Assembly: GCA_026398535.1 (NCBI GenBank)
Contig: JAPLSQ010000058.1
Coordinates: 1-34,338, forward strand
From: Candidatus Sumerlaeota bacterium
GTDB taxonomy: Bacteria; Sumerlaeota; Sumerlaeia; Sumerlaeales; Sumerlaeaceae
Length of the DNA: 34,338 nt
Reading direction: 5' to 3'
Of the stretch, positions 17,584 to 25,326 are shown one piece after another. The notes below the pieces were generated by a model that was given only the letters and a program-made list of their open reading frames with translations, was not told the DNA's origin and made no database searches. Both the position numbers and the translations under genes were made by a program. The stretch's first letter is position 1, and each line of letters starts with the position of its first letter.

Positions 17584-17607
17584 CCGGTCAGCGAGTACGC
17601 CATCAGG
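17584..17607 (+). repeat. 24-bp dispersed repeat, copy 11
   Basis: Exact copy preceded directly by CATCAGG (17577-17583), the last seven bases of another copy. That suggests a collapsed tandem pair. The 108 bp from here to the next gene show nothing else recognisable. Confidence 0.95.
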
Positions 17608-17715
17608 CCCGATCCTCGCGGCAACACACAAACTGCGGGTCACATGGAACTTTTTCGTTGCATGATGCTTCCAATTAACAAGAGTTTGAAGCAGATTACG
17701 CGTACTTTCACATCC

Positions 17716-18510
17716 ATGATAAAAAAACTCTTAAACATAGCTGTTGTCGTGTTCTCCACTCTTCAGCCGTTGGCCTGCGGCGGCATTGGAGAGATGGCGC
17801 AGGGCGTGGCCATTGGCGAACGTCCCATTTTTATCCCCGAGGGAAAATCCTCCGAGCCGGTTCCGGATGCGCTGGCGCGCTCTGGCGAGATTCTTGGCCG
17901 GGCGTTGAACAACCAGACAACCACGGGCGCCAAAGTTGCGGCGATCCTTGAGCAGGCGAAAGCGCTCGCGGCGCAAAAGCCCGCGTGGGTTACCGTTTTC
18001 TGCGGTCTGGCCGACGAAAAGGCCCGGACGCCCGACGAGGCGCACCTAGAGGCCTTGACCGCGATCGGCAAGACGCTGGTTGCCGCGGGCGCGCGTGTTT
18101 ATTTCGCGCCATCGAGCCCCTCGATGAGCGCCATCACGGTCGCCAATCTGCGCATCGCGGCGGACGCATCCGGCGCCATGTTCATTGACACGGGGACGGA
18201 AAGCGCGGGTCAGCCTTATGATGAAGTGCTGACACGCATCCGCAAGACCGAGGAGGCGCGCCTGAAGGGGCCGGCCGCACCCCAGGCAAGTTCCACGCCC
18301 GGCGAAGCCCCCCCATGGACCGCCGCCACTGCCACAACGGCCGATCGCGCGTCGTCCGCCACGACAACGGTTAATGCGTCGGGCACGACAGGCGCCATCA
18401 TTTCCATGCGTCCGCCTGTTGCGCTCAAACGTTTCGATCCCGAAGAGAGGTATTCTTCGATAAAACAAGGCAGGAAAGGAAAGGGCAAAAAACCGGCGAT
18501 TGCGCCCTGA
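17716..18510 (+). CDS. Exported protein of unknown function
   Basis: From the ATG at 17716 the product has 264 residues. It begins with MIKKLLNIAVVVFSTLQPLAC, a signal peptide that may be a lipoprotein signal ending at the cysteine, although the proline at -3 is unusual. The middle (about 75-165) alternates strands and helices (WVTVFCGLADE, ARVYFAPSSPSMSAIT, AMFIDTGTESAGQPYDEV) in a way that recalls SGNH-hydrolase-like folds, but I see no clear catalytic triad. The tail is Ala/Thr/Pro-rich and then basic (KQGRKGKGKKPAIAP). It precedes another exported protein separated by a hairpin. I do not recognise the family. Confidence 0.75.
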   Translation: MIKKLLNIAVVVFSTLQPLACGGIGEMAQGVAIGERPIFIPEGKSSEPVPDALARSGEILGRALNNQTTTGAKVAAILEQAKALAAQKPAWVTVFCGLADEKARTPDEAHLEALTAIGKTLVAAGARVYFAPSSPSMSAITVANLRIAADASGAMFIDTGTESAGQPYDEVLTRIRKTEEARLKGPAAPQASSTPGEAPPWTAATATTADRASSATTTVNASGTTGAIISMRPPVALKRFDPEERYSSIKQGRKGKGKKPAIAP

Positions 18511-18555
18511 CCATGCGGGGGGCGCGTTCACATGGTGACAACCCGGCCATTCATG

Positions 18556-18594
18556 TGTCATGTTTTACGCCTGTTTCAGGCGCCCAACATGACA
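18556..18594. other. Two-part stem-loop between exported-protein genes
   Basis: TGTCATGTT (18556-18564) pairs perfectly with AACATGACA (18586-18594); inside it CGCCTG (18568-18573) pairs with CAGGCG (18577-18582) around a TTT loop, with a small symmetric internal loop. No U-run follows, so it may be a terminator, an mRNA stabiliser or a structured leader for the lipoprotein gene 48 bp downstream. Confidence 0.55.
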
Positions 18595-18641
18595 GCCGGC
18601 TGCCAACCTGAAAAGATCATCAAATTCGAGGGAAGAAAACC

Positions 18642-20180
18642 ATGAAACTTTTTATTTGTCTCACACTCGCCACGGCGATCATCAGCGGTTGCGGTGAATC
18701 GGACAATGACATTGTGGCCGTGCAATCGCCGACGCCCGAGCCGACGAAGGCGTTGACGCCCGCGCCCGCCGCCACGGTCGCCGTCTCCAGGACAAAACCA
18801 GGATGGCAACCCGCGCCCGCGCCGGAGATCAAAACCGCGGATGCCGCGCCAAAGGAAGATGTCATGCCCGAGGCTCTGCGCGGCCGGTTTGATCAGTGGT
18901 TCACACCCAAAGACGCCGCAGACAAAATTGAGGGATTCGGGGCGCAGGAACGTTTTTCCGGCGTGGAAAAAGACAACAATCTTTCCTGCCGCTGGTCGGC
19001 GCCAAAATCATGGTTCACACTCAAGGATAATGGCCGCGCCAGCACCATCACGCTCAACTTCATGTTCGCGCCGATGACGGGCAAGGATTACCAGCCCGAC
19101 CTGAAATTCTTTGTTAACCGCGGCAAGACCCCTCAGAATCAGCCCATCAAAGGACCTGATTACCGGCCTGGTTCGCTGGATATCGAACTGCCCGTGCCGG
19201 AAGGCAACGAGCCTGTCATGATCGGCTGGACAGTCAAGGGAGTCAATCCTGCCAAGCTGGAAATGGGACCTGACGACCGCGACCTTGGGATTCGGGTCAA
19301 CTGGATCGGAGTGAAACACAACGACATGCCCGAGGCGCTGGCCGGGCGTTTTGACCAATGGCACGCGCCCCGGGATATCGCGGGAAAAATCGAAGGATTT
19401 GAGAATTCCGAGCGATTCTTCAGCGAGGAAAAGGATGCCGTGGGACCTTTCCGCTGGTCCAAGCCCAAATCGTGGATCACGATCAAAGACGGCGGCAAGG
19501 CAAGCACGATCACACTGTGCTTCACTTATACGCCCATGATCGGCACGGATTATCAGCCCGATCTGAAAGTCTTCCTCGACCGCGGCAATACGCCGAAAAA
19601 CACCCCGGTCAAGGGGCCAGAGTTCCGGCAGGGACCTATCGAAATGGATTTGCCGGCGCCAGAAGGCAGCGAGCCGCTCATGCTGGGGTGGATGGTCAAG
19701 GGCGTCAATTTCGCCAAGCTTAACAAGAGCGCCGATGACCGTGATCTGGGACTGAGAATCAATTGGATTGCCCAGGAGACCGGTCAGCGAGTACGCCATC
19801 AGGCGGACAACCACGGACAAGCACGGACGAAGAACGAGGCCGCGGCGGATGCGTCTGAGAAAAAGGACGTTTCAAAAGACAAAGACAAACCCGATGATGC
19901 CACGGCACCCCCCATACCCTCTGGCGCGATCGGCGCTCTCCCGGAGCCCGGGACGGCCGCCAAGGAACCTGTGACCGAGTCCTCCGACACGCAGAAAAAG
20001 GACGAGGAAACCGAAACGGCCGCGCCCAAAGACAAAGAAAAGGATGCAAAAACAGGGGCAAAGAAGGAAACACCGGCCGCCAAGGGCAAACAAACCGCCC
20101 GTGAAACACCGGGGCGCGACGCCTCCAGCGCTAAGCCCCGCCATTCGACCAAGGCCACATCACAACCGATCGGGTTCTGA
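18642..20180 (+). CDS. Lipoprotein with two tandem beta domains and a repeat-derived linker
   Basis: The 512-residue protein starts with a lipoprotein signal (MKLFICLTLATAIISGC, lipid on C17), then a Pro/Ala/Thr linker. Two copies of a domain of about 150 residues follow (about 74-222 and 228-377). Each has MPEALxGRFDQW, ERF, RW, PKSW, STITL, DYQPDLK, RGxTPxNxPxKGP, PEGxEPxMxGWxVKGVN and DDRDLGxRxNWI, so an internal duplication is clear. I do not recognise the domain; it may bind ligands or a partner at the envelope. At residues 380-399 a 24-bp repeat and CACGGAC decamers are read as TGQRVRHQA and DNHGQARTKNE, leading into a charged Lys/Asp/Glu-rich tail. The start is supported by GAGGGAAG before the ATG. 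It converges on the D-lyxose isomerase gene. Confidence 0.85.
   Translation: MKLFICLTLATAIISGCGESDNDIVAVQSPTPEPTKALTPAPAATVAVSRTKPGWQPAPAPEIKTADAAPKEDVMPEALRGRFDQWFTPKDAADKIEGFGAQERFSGVEKDNNLSCRWSAPKSWFTLKDNGRASTITLNFMFAPMTGKDYQPDLKFFVNRGKTPQNQPIKGPDYRPGSLDIELPVPEGNEPVMIGWTVKGVNPAKLEMGPDDRDLGIRVNWIGVKHNDMPEALAGRFDQWHAPRDIAGKIEGFENSERFFSEEKDAVGPFRWSKPKSWITIKDGGKASTITLCFTYTPMIGTDYQPDLKVFLDRGNTPKNTPVKGPEFRQGPIEMDLPAPEGSEPLMLGWMVKGVNFAKLNKSADDRDLGLRINWIAQETGQRVRHQADNHGQARTKNEAAADASEKKDVSKDKDKPDDATAPPIPSGAIGALPEPGTAAKEPVTESSDTQKKDEETETAAPKDKEKDAKTGAKKETPAAKGKQTARETPGRDASSAKPRHSTKATSQPIGF
19780..19803 (+). repeat. 24-bp dispersed repeat, copy 12 (in lipoprotein gene)
   Basis: Exact copy starting at the second codon base, read in the third possible phase as GQRVRHQ. 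CACGGAC decamers (19804-19842) follow directly and are also translated. Confidence 0.95.
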
Positions 20181-20231
20181 CGCGACATCGCGCGAGTGGT
20201 CCCGTCAAGCGCTCAATGTGAACACGCGACC

Positions 20232-20801
20232 TCAATCGCTGAGAAGGCGTTCGGTCGGCGGCTCATCTTCATCGATTTCCTCAAAACGTCCGACATCCTC
20301 GTTGACGAAGACGTTGTCGTGCAGATCGTCATTGGCCGTGGAGACCTCGCCGATGATGGCGTACTCGCTGACCGGCCAGAATTCATGATAGACGCCCGGG
20401 AAAAGCGTTATGCGCTCGCCCGCAAGGAGGTAAACGATGAAGTTGCTTTCGACGCGGCGCTCCTTGCCGTTGACAAGCACGCGCACGGGGCCGTCGCCGG
20501 GATTGTCCTTCTCATCAAGGCCAACCAGCCGGATGGCAAAGGTGCCGGCGCGGCAGATGATGTCCTCCTGCTTGCGCCGGTGTGTGTGAAGGGGCGTGAG
20601 CTGCCGGTGGCGCGCAAACATGACCTTTTCGCAATATTCGGGACGTTCGGCAAGATTGACAAGCACCAGTCCGTATTTCTCGAAATTGCCCAGTCCGAAT
20701 CCCGTGACGTCCCACCTTGGATTGGGGGGCAGATGCCAATGGTGGCTTTCAAAGGCCAGCCGCGCATCGGCTATGGCCGCGTTGATCTCGGAACGCTTCA
20801 T
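20232..20801 (-). CDS. D-lyxose ketol-isomerase (cupin)
   Basis: The 189-residue protein matches the D-lyxose isomerase family, metal-dependent cupins that interconvert D-lyxose and D-xylulose and often act on D-mannose. Likely metal ligands are H72 and H74 (PLHTHRRKQED), E79 and H139 (GVYHEFW). The C-terminal block GEVSTANDDLHDN followed by VGRFEEIDEDEPP is a family hallmark. I choose the ATG at 20801 because AAAGGAG lies ten bases upstream and homologues begin MKRS. Residues 143-149 read PVSEYAI and are encoded by 22 bp identical to the dispersed 24-bp repeat. By memory of family members this segment is similar in length to the usual one, so it may be native. The gene is divergent from the pseudopilin operon. 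Confidence 0.9.
   Translation of the reverse strand: MKRSEINAAIADARLAFESHHWHLPPNPRWDVTGFGLGNFEKYGLVLVNLAERPEYCEKVMFARHRQLTPLHTHRRKQEDIICRAGTFAIRLVGLDEKDNPGDGPVRVLVNGKERRVESNFIVYLLAGERITLFPGVYHEFWPVSEYAIIGEVSTANDDLHDNVFVNEDVGRFEEIDEDEPPTERLLSD
20354..20375 (-). repeat. 22-bp match to the dispersed repeat inside the D-lyxose isomerase gene
   Basis: The minus strand carries the first 22 bases of the repeat exactly; the gene then continues TCGG where the repeat has GG. It is the only reverse-strand copy in the window and the only one in a minus-strand gene. Confidence 0.9.
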
Positions 20802-20893
20802 GCTACCGGTACTCCTTTTCATTTTGTTCAATATGTCAATACACTAAAAGATAATCTCGCGCAAAGGCGCGAAGAACGCAAAGGAGAACACGG

Positions 20894-20923
20894 TTGACGC
20901 AAGACTTATGGGCGGCATATAAA
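20894..20923 (+). promoter_or_regulatory. Probable sigma-70 promoter of the pseudopilin operon
   Basis: TTGACG (20894-20899) and TATAAA (20918-20923) are 18 bases apart. Transcription would begin near 20930, just before the pseudopilin start codons. The -35 box directly follows an AAGGAGAACACGG junction repeat. Confidence 0.5.
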
Positions 20924-20940
20924 CGATTGTGTGGTTTCAT

Positions 20941-21579
20941 ATGGCGGATGAACAACTGAACATGACACGGCAGCATAATGGCCGCGCGGGTTTCACGCTG
21001 CTCGAGCTGATGGTTGTTATTGTCATGATCATGATCCTCACGCTGATGGCCATCGGTTCGTACGCCAATTTCCGCAAAAGCCGGCGCATCCGCAGCGCCG
21101 CCGAGAACGTCAACAGCGCGTTCGTGGCCGCAAGGTCTTATGCAATCGCCAACGACAAATGGTACCGCGTGGTTTTCCAGCTTAAAAATCCCCAGACCGG
21201 CGCCGCGCAATACGCGGTGTGGATCGATGAAATCCAGCGCAACACAAGCCGCCCGCCAAACCCCGCCAACGCCACCATCAACGACGGCGTCACCCGCCCG
21301 AAAATCACCACGCCTGAATTCCTCCCCGAAGCGGTGGCCGTGACAGGAGCCGTCATCAACAACGGCGTCGATCCCGTGTTCACACTCACATCCGATGGCA
21401 ACAATTATTTCCTCGTCAGGTTCATGCCCGACGGCTCTTCCGACCAGGCTTCCATTTACCTGTGGGACACGCAGTCGCCCTCCGCTACGCCGCTCACGCC
21501 CCCCCCCCATAGTTATTACACCGTCAAGCTTTATGCGCCCACCGCGCGCTCACACATTTATCCGGAGACAAGGAACTGA
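20941..21579 (+). CDS. Prepilin-type protein, GspH/FimT-like minor pseudopilin
   Basis: The product has a class III prepilin signal: a short basic leader ending RAG, then FTLLELMVVIVMIMILTLMAIGSYANF, the glutamate at +5 and the hydrophobic helix of type IV pilins and type II secretion pseudopilins. The prepilin peptidase would cut before F. The order with the next two genes matches GspH-GspI-GspJ. ATG 20941 gives a leader of 17 residues; ATG 20962 (leader of 10) is also possible and leaves more room for a ribosome binding site after the predicted transcription start. A run of ten C at 21499-21508 lies near the 3' end and codes for TPPPH; slippage there would change the C-terminus. Confidence 0.85.
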   Translation: MADEQLNMTRQHNGRAGFTLLELMVVIVMIMILTLMAIGSYANFRKSRRIRSAAENVNSAFVAARSYAIANDKWYRVVFQLKNPQTGAAQYAVWIDEIQRNTSRPPNPANATINDGVTRPKITTPEFLPEAVAVTGAVINNGVDPVFTLTSDGNNYFLVRFMPDGSSDQASIYLWDTQSPSATPLTPPPHSYYTVKLYAPTARSHIYPETRN

Positions 21580-21582
21580 TCC

Positions 21583-22047
21583 ATGTGCGCGGCACATTAC
21601 AGGACATGCGGGCGGGACGCCCGCGCTGCCAGGCGCGCCTACACGCTGCTGGAAATACTCGTGGCGCTGGCCATCCTTCTGGCGGGCATCCTGCCCATCG
21701 TTCTGCTTCTGCCCCAGGCATTCCAGACACGCAGGGATGCCGAGTATATGACGCAGGCCGGGCTGCTGGCCCAGCTCAAAGCAGAGGAAATCCGCCGCGA
21801 CGACGATTCAACCGGCACCATGACGCGCCGCATCGCGCAACTCGGAGCGCCAACCCCGCCCATTGCTTTTGCCCAGACGCCCGGACTGAGCTATTCATTT
21901 TATGGCAAATCATTTCTTTACAGCTCCAGCGAGTCACCGCAAGGCGACCCGAACGTCGCGCGCGTCATCATCCTGAAAACACCCGCTGCCACGCCGGCAA
22001 CGGTCAACTCCAAGGACGTCATTTATGAGCTGCGGTTTGGCATATAG
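21583..22047 (+). CDS. Prepilin-type protein, GspI/PilV-like minor pseudopilin
   Basis: This 154-residue protein has YTLLEILVALAILLAGILPIVLLLP after a basic leader and QAGLLAQLKAEEIRRDD, as in GspI/PilV minor pilins that cap secretion pseudopili. AAGGAA seven bases before the ATG at 21583 supports the start, three bases after the previous stop. Its leader (TCGRDARAARR, about residues 8-18) is written by the 26-bp hairpin repeat also found at 9783-9808, so the basic leader of this pseudopilin comes from a mobile-type repeat. It overlaps the next gene by 23 bases. Confidence 0.85.
   Translation: MCAAHYRTCGRDARAARRAYTLLEILVALAILLAGILPIVLLLPQAFQTRRDAEYMTQAGLLAQLKAEEIRRDDDSTGTMTRRIAQLGAPTPPIAFAQTPGLSYSFYGKSFLYSSSESPQGDPNVARVIILKTPAATPATVNSKDVIYELRFGI
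21608..21633 (+). repeat. 26-bp hairpin repeat, copy B (in pseudopilin leader)
   Basis: GCGGGCG-GGA-CGCCCGC hairpin followed by GCTGCCAGG; one mismatch to 9783-9808. It encodes the basic leader of the GspI-like protein. Confidence 0.85.
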
Positions 22048-22951
22048 AAGCGCGCGCCGCGCCCTCACTCTGCTCGAGCTGCTGGTGGCCATCACCATCG
22101 CCTTGGCGTTCGTGGGGTTGCTGGCGCTGGCCTTCACGCAGATCAACAGCGCGTCCGACCAGGCACAGGCGCGCCTCGATGCCATGGCAAACGCCCGCCA
22201 CGCGATCGAAACGCTCACCGTCGAACTCAAGGCCGCGCGCATGGGCCCGCCATGCGCTGCGCCCGTCAACCTTTTCACGGCCAGCAACCAGACCAGCGCA
22301 TCGGGAAACAGAATCAACGACGACATGGACAACCAGACCGACGAGGAAATCGCCGACGGGCTGGACAACGACGGCGACTGGAAAGCCGCCGATGACAAAC
22401 ATGCGATGATCGGCCCCGCGATGTATGAGCGGGGCATCTATCTGGGCAAAGCCGACCTCGGCGACGGGCACGTGGACGAGGACAACAAATTCGGGAGCGC
22501 CGCCCTGATTTTCCGCACCTTCCCAACGGGCGCGCCGCCCTCGCCCGGCGTCCGGCAGGTCAAGGCATACATCGGCTCGTATGATGGCGAATCCAGCGTG
22601 CTGATACTCGAAGTGACAACATATCCCTGCGGCGGAATCCCTGTCACCAAAACAGCGCCCCTGGCATTCAATGTGGTTTCATTCACGGCGCTTTTCTGGA
22701 ACCAGAGCGCCACGCTGCCCCGCTGGGAAACGGCATGGGACGCGCAAAATCCGGCATACTACGGGGTGTTGCCCGAACTCCCCATGTCGGTTTATCTGTC
22801 CATCTCCGTCTTCTCGGGCACGCCGGTGCGCGCGGGCGTTCCCCCGCAAGGGCCGATCGAAACCGTGACGCTCAACACCGTTGTCGACATCGAATCCGTG
22901 CTGGCCGACCCCCGCCTCGCCACACGCCAGGGCAACTACAAGTTGAAATGA
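22025..22951 (+). CDS. Prepilin-type protein, GspJ/PilW-like minor pseudopilin
   Basis: The 308-residue protein starts with a basic leader (SARRA), then LTLLELLVAITIALAFVGLLAL, the prepilin signal. It is longer than typical GspJ. Residues about 95-145 are rich in Asp and Asn (INDDMDNQTDEEIADGLDND) and look like calcium-binding DxDxD loops; GspJ-type pseudopilins are known to bind calcium in some systems. The C-terminal half is predicted beta. Together with the two preceding genes it forms an overlapping operon for the tip of a pseudopilus; the main pseudopilin and the export ATPase are not in the window. The stop codon TGA touches the 24-bp repeat at 22952. Confidence 0.85.
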   Translation: MSCGLAYRSARRALTLLELLVAITIALAFVGLLALAFTQINSASDQAQARLDAMANARHAIETLTVELKAARMGPPCAAPVNLFTASNQTSASGNRINDDMDNQTDEEIADGLDNDGDWKAADDKHAMIGPAMYERGIYLGKADLGDGHVDEDNKFGSAALIFRTFPTGAPPSPGVRQVKAYIGSYDGESSVLILEVTTYPCGGIPVTKTAPLAFNVVSFTALFWNQSATLPRWETAWDAQNPAYYGVLPELPMSVYLSISVFSGTPVRAGVPPQGPIETVTLNTVVDIESVLADPRLATRQGNYKLK

Positions 22952-22975
22952 CCGGTCAGCGAGTACGCCATCAGG
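22952..22975 (+). repeat. 24-bp dispersed repeat, copy 13
   Basis: Exact copy that begins at the base after the GspJ-like stop codon. Confidence 0.95.
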
Positions 22976-22981
22976 CAGGCA

Positions 22982-23030
22982 GATTGATCATAAAGCGTCA
23001 GCAAGAAGGAGAACACCACAGAGGCACGGA
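22982..23030 (+). repeat. Stop-codon-associated repeat, copy 3 (49 bp)
   Basis: Identical to 17485-17533. Its last part and the following GACACGGAGAAAGG place GGAG (23037-23040) seven bases before the sufB ATG. Confidence 0.9.
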
Positions 23031-23047
23031 GACACGGAGAAAGGCAG

Positions 23048-24493
23048 ATGCAGGACAAGTCCACAGTCAAACAGCTTGCTAACCAGGAATACAAGTACGG
23101 CTTCGTCACCGACATCGAGGCCGACGCCATTCCCAAGGGACTCAACGAGGACGTTATCCGAATGATCTCGGAGAGGAAGAACGAGCCTGATTTCATGCTC
23201 GAATGGCGATTGAACGCCTACCGCCACTGGATCACGATGACCGAGCCGAAGTGGGCCAATGTGAAATATCCGCCGATTGACTACCAGGACATCTGCTACT
23301 ATTCGGCGCCAAAGGCGCACGGGCAGGGGCCCAGGAGCCTCGACGAGGTTGATCCGCAGCTTATCGCGGTCTACGAGAAGCTGGGCATCCCTCTGCGCGA
23401 GCGGGAACTGCTGGCCGGCGTGGCCGTGGATGCCGTGTTTGACAGCGTGTCCGTGGCGACGACATTCAGGGAGAAACTATCGGAACTGGGCATCATATTC
23501 TGCCCGTTTTCCGAGGCCGTGCTCAATCAGCCCGATCTCGTCAAACAGTATCTCGGTTCTGTCGTTCCTTACACGGACAATTATTTCGCCTCGCTCAACT
23601 CGGCCGTGTTCAGCGACGGTTCGTTCTGCTATGTGCCAAAGGGCGTCCGCTGCCCGATGGAGCTGTCGACTTACTTTCGCATCAACGCGGCCAAGACGGG
23701 CCAGTTCGAGCGCACGCTCATCATCGCCGGCGAGGGCTCGTATGTGAGCTACCTCGAGGGGTGCACGGCGCCCATGCGCGACGAAAACCAGCTCCACGCC
23801 GCCGTCGTCGAGCTCGTCGCCCGCACCAATGCCACCATCAAATATTCCACCGTGCAGAACTGGTATCCGGGCAGCAAGGACGGCAAGGGCGGCATCTATA
23901 ACTTCGTCACCAAACGCGGCAAGTGCCAGGGCGCGAACTCGAAAATCTCGTGGACGCAGGTCGAAACCGGCTCGGCGATCACATGGAAGTATCCCGGCTG
24001 CATCCTGCTCGGCGACAATTCCGTGGGCGAGTTTTACTCCGTGGCCATGACCAACAATTATCAGCAGGCCGACACCGGCACAAAGATGATCCACATGGGC
24101 AAGAACACGCGCAGCACCATCGTGTCGAAGGGCATCTCGGCGGGCTTCGGGCAGAACACTTACCGGGGCGCGGTGAAGGTTCTGCGCAGGGCGGAGGGCG
24201 CGCGGAATTTTTCGCAGTGCGACTCGCTGCTCATAGGCGACCGATGCGGCGCGCACACATTCCCTTACATCGAGACGCAGAACTCCTCAGGCGTCGTCGA
24301 GCACGAGGCATCAACCTCCAGGATTGGCGAGGACCAGCTCTTCTACTGCCAGCAGCGCGGACTCTCGCGGGAGGACGCTGTCAACATGATCGTCAACGGG
24401 TTCTGCAAGGAGGTCTTCCGCGAACTGCCCATGGAGTTTGCCGTCGAGGCGCAGAAATTGCTGGGGATCAGCCTGGAAGGCAGCGTGGGATGA
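23048..24493 (+). CDS. sufB: Fe-S cluster assembly scaffold SufB
   Basis: The 481-residue protein is the scaffold subunit of the SufBCD complex, on which iron-sulfur clusters are built in the cytoplasm. Its N-terminal part ([32 protein letters not shown]) and the beta-helix core ([30 protein letters not shown] [51 protein letters not shown]) are typical, and the length is usual. It opens a sufB-C-D-S-U-T operon. GGAG seven bases upstream of ATG 23048 comes from the junction repeat. Its last 33 bases are repeated after sufT (28842-28874). Confidence 0.97.
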   Translation: MQDKSTVKQLANQEYKYGFVTDIEADAIPKGLNEDVIRMISERKNEPDFMLEWRLNAYRHWITMTEPKWANVKYPPIDYQDICYYSAPKAHGQGPRSLDEVDPQLIAVYEKLGIPLRERELLAGVAVDAVFDSVSVATTFREKLSELGIIFCPFSEAVLNQPDLVKQYLGSVVPYTDNYFASLNSAVFSDGSFCYVPKGVRCPMELSTYFRINAAKTGQFERTLIIAGEGSYVSYLEGCTAPMRDENQLHAAVVELVARTNATIKYSTVQNWYPGSKDGKGGIYNFVTKRGKCQGANSKISWTQVETGSAITWKYPGCILLGDNSVGEFYSVAMTNNYQQADTGTKMIHMGKNTRSTIVSKGISAGFGQNTYRGAVKVLRRAEGARNFSQCDSLLIGDRCGAHTFPYIETQNSSGVVEHEASTSRIGEDQLFYCQQRGLSREDAVNMIVNGFCKEVFRELPMEFAVEAQKLLGISLEGSVG

Positions 24494-24516
24494 CAAATAC
24501 GGACAAACACAGACAA
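24494..24516 (+). repeat. CACGGAC-type decamers between sufB and sufC
   Basis: Short run (ATACGGACAAACACAGACAA) that begins at the sufB stop and leads into a truncated 24-bp repeat. It widens the sufB-sufC gap to 56 bp in an otherwise tightly packed operon. Confidence 0.6.
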
Positions 24517-24534
24517 GCAGCGAGTACGCCATCA
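24517..24534 (+). repeat. 24-bp dispersed repeat, truncated copy
   Basis: Only the central CAGCGAGTACGCCATCA remains; both ends are lost or were never present. It lies in the sufB-sufC spacer. Confidence 0.8.
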
Positions 24535-24549
24535 ATCACGGATACGATA

Positions 24550-25311
24550 ATGACGCCGATGCTGGAAATCAAAAATCTTCATGCGAGCATCGAGGGGAAC
24601 GAGATTCTCCACGGGATCGATCTCACCGTGAACACGGGCGAGGTTCACGCGATCATGGGGCCGAACGGATCGGGCAAGAGCACGCTGGCGCAGATCATCG
24701 CCGGGCGCGAGGTTTACGAGGTCACGCAGGGCGAAGTGATTTTCAGCGGGCGGAACCTGCTCGAACTCAAGCCCGAGGAGCGCGCCTGCGAGGGCATCTT
24801 CCTCGCCTTCCAGTATCCCGTCGAAATCCCCGGCGTCAGCAACACCTACTTTCTAAAGGCGGCCGTCAATGCCGTGCGCAAATACCGCGGCGAGGAGGCG
24901 CTGGACGCGATGGATTTCCTGGCGCTCATGCGCGGGAAGATGAAGCTGCTGGGCATGGACGAGGAGCTGATGAACCGCTCGGTGAACGAGGGATTTTCGG
25001 GCGGCGAAAAGAAGCGCAACGAGATTTTTCAGATGGCCGTGCTCGATCCGAAACTGGCCGTGCTCGACGAAACGGATTCTGGGCTGGACATCGACGCGCT
25101 CAAGGTCGTGGCCAACGGGGTGAACGCCCTGCGCGGCCCCGGGCGCGGCATCATCGCGGTGACCCACTATCAGCGCCTGCTCAACTACATCGTGCCCGAT
25201 TTTGTCCATGTGCTCGCGGGCGGACGCATCGTCAAGTCGGGCGGCAAGGAACTCGCGCTTGAACTTGAGGAGAAGGGCTACTCGTGGATCGATGAAAAGG
25301 CGGGGGTTTGA
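24550..25311 (+). CDS. sufC: Fe-S cluster assembly ATPase SufC
   Basis: The 253-residue ABC-type ATPase drives SufB/SufD conformational change during cluster assembly. It has Walker A GPNGSGKSTLAQIIAG, the SufC-specific EGIFLAFQYPVEIPGVSN, signature FSGGEKKRNEIFQM and Walker B LAVLDETDSGLDIDALK, followed by the switch histidine in AVTHYQRLL. It has no membrane segment. ATG 24550 (MTPMLEIKNLHA) or ATG 24559 (MLEIKNLHA) could start translation; neither has a strong ribosome binding site. SufD follows after 15 bp. Confidence 0.97.
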   Translation: MTPMLEIKNLHASIEGNEILHGIDLTVNTGEVHAIMGPNGSGKSTLAQIIAGREVYEVTQGEVIFSGRNLLELKPEERACEGIFLAFQYPVEIPGVSNTYFLKAAVNAVRKYRGEEALDAMDFLALMRGKMKLLGMDEELMNRSVNEGFSGGEKKRNEIFQMAVLDPKLAVLDETDSGLDIDALKVVANGVNALRGPGRGIIAVTHYQRLLNYIVPDFVHVLAGGRIVKSGGKELALELEEKGYSWIDEKAGV

Positions 25312-25326
25312 AAGGGGCGCGCACAC

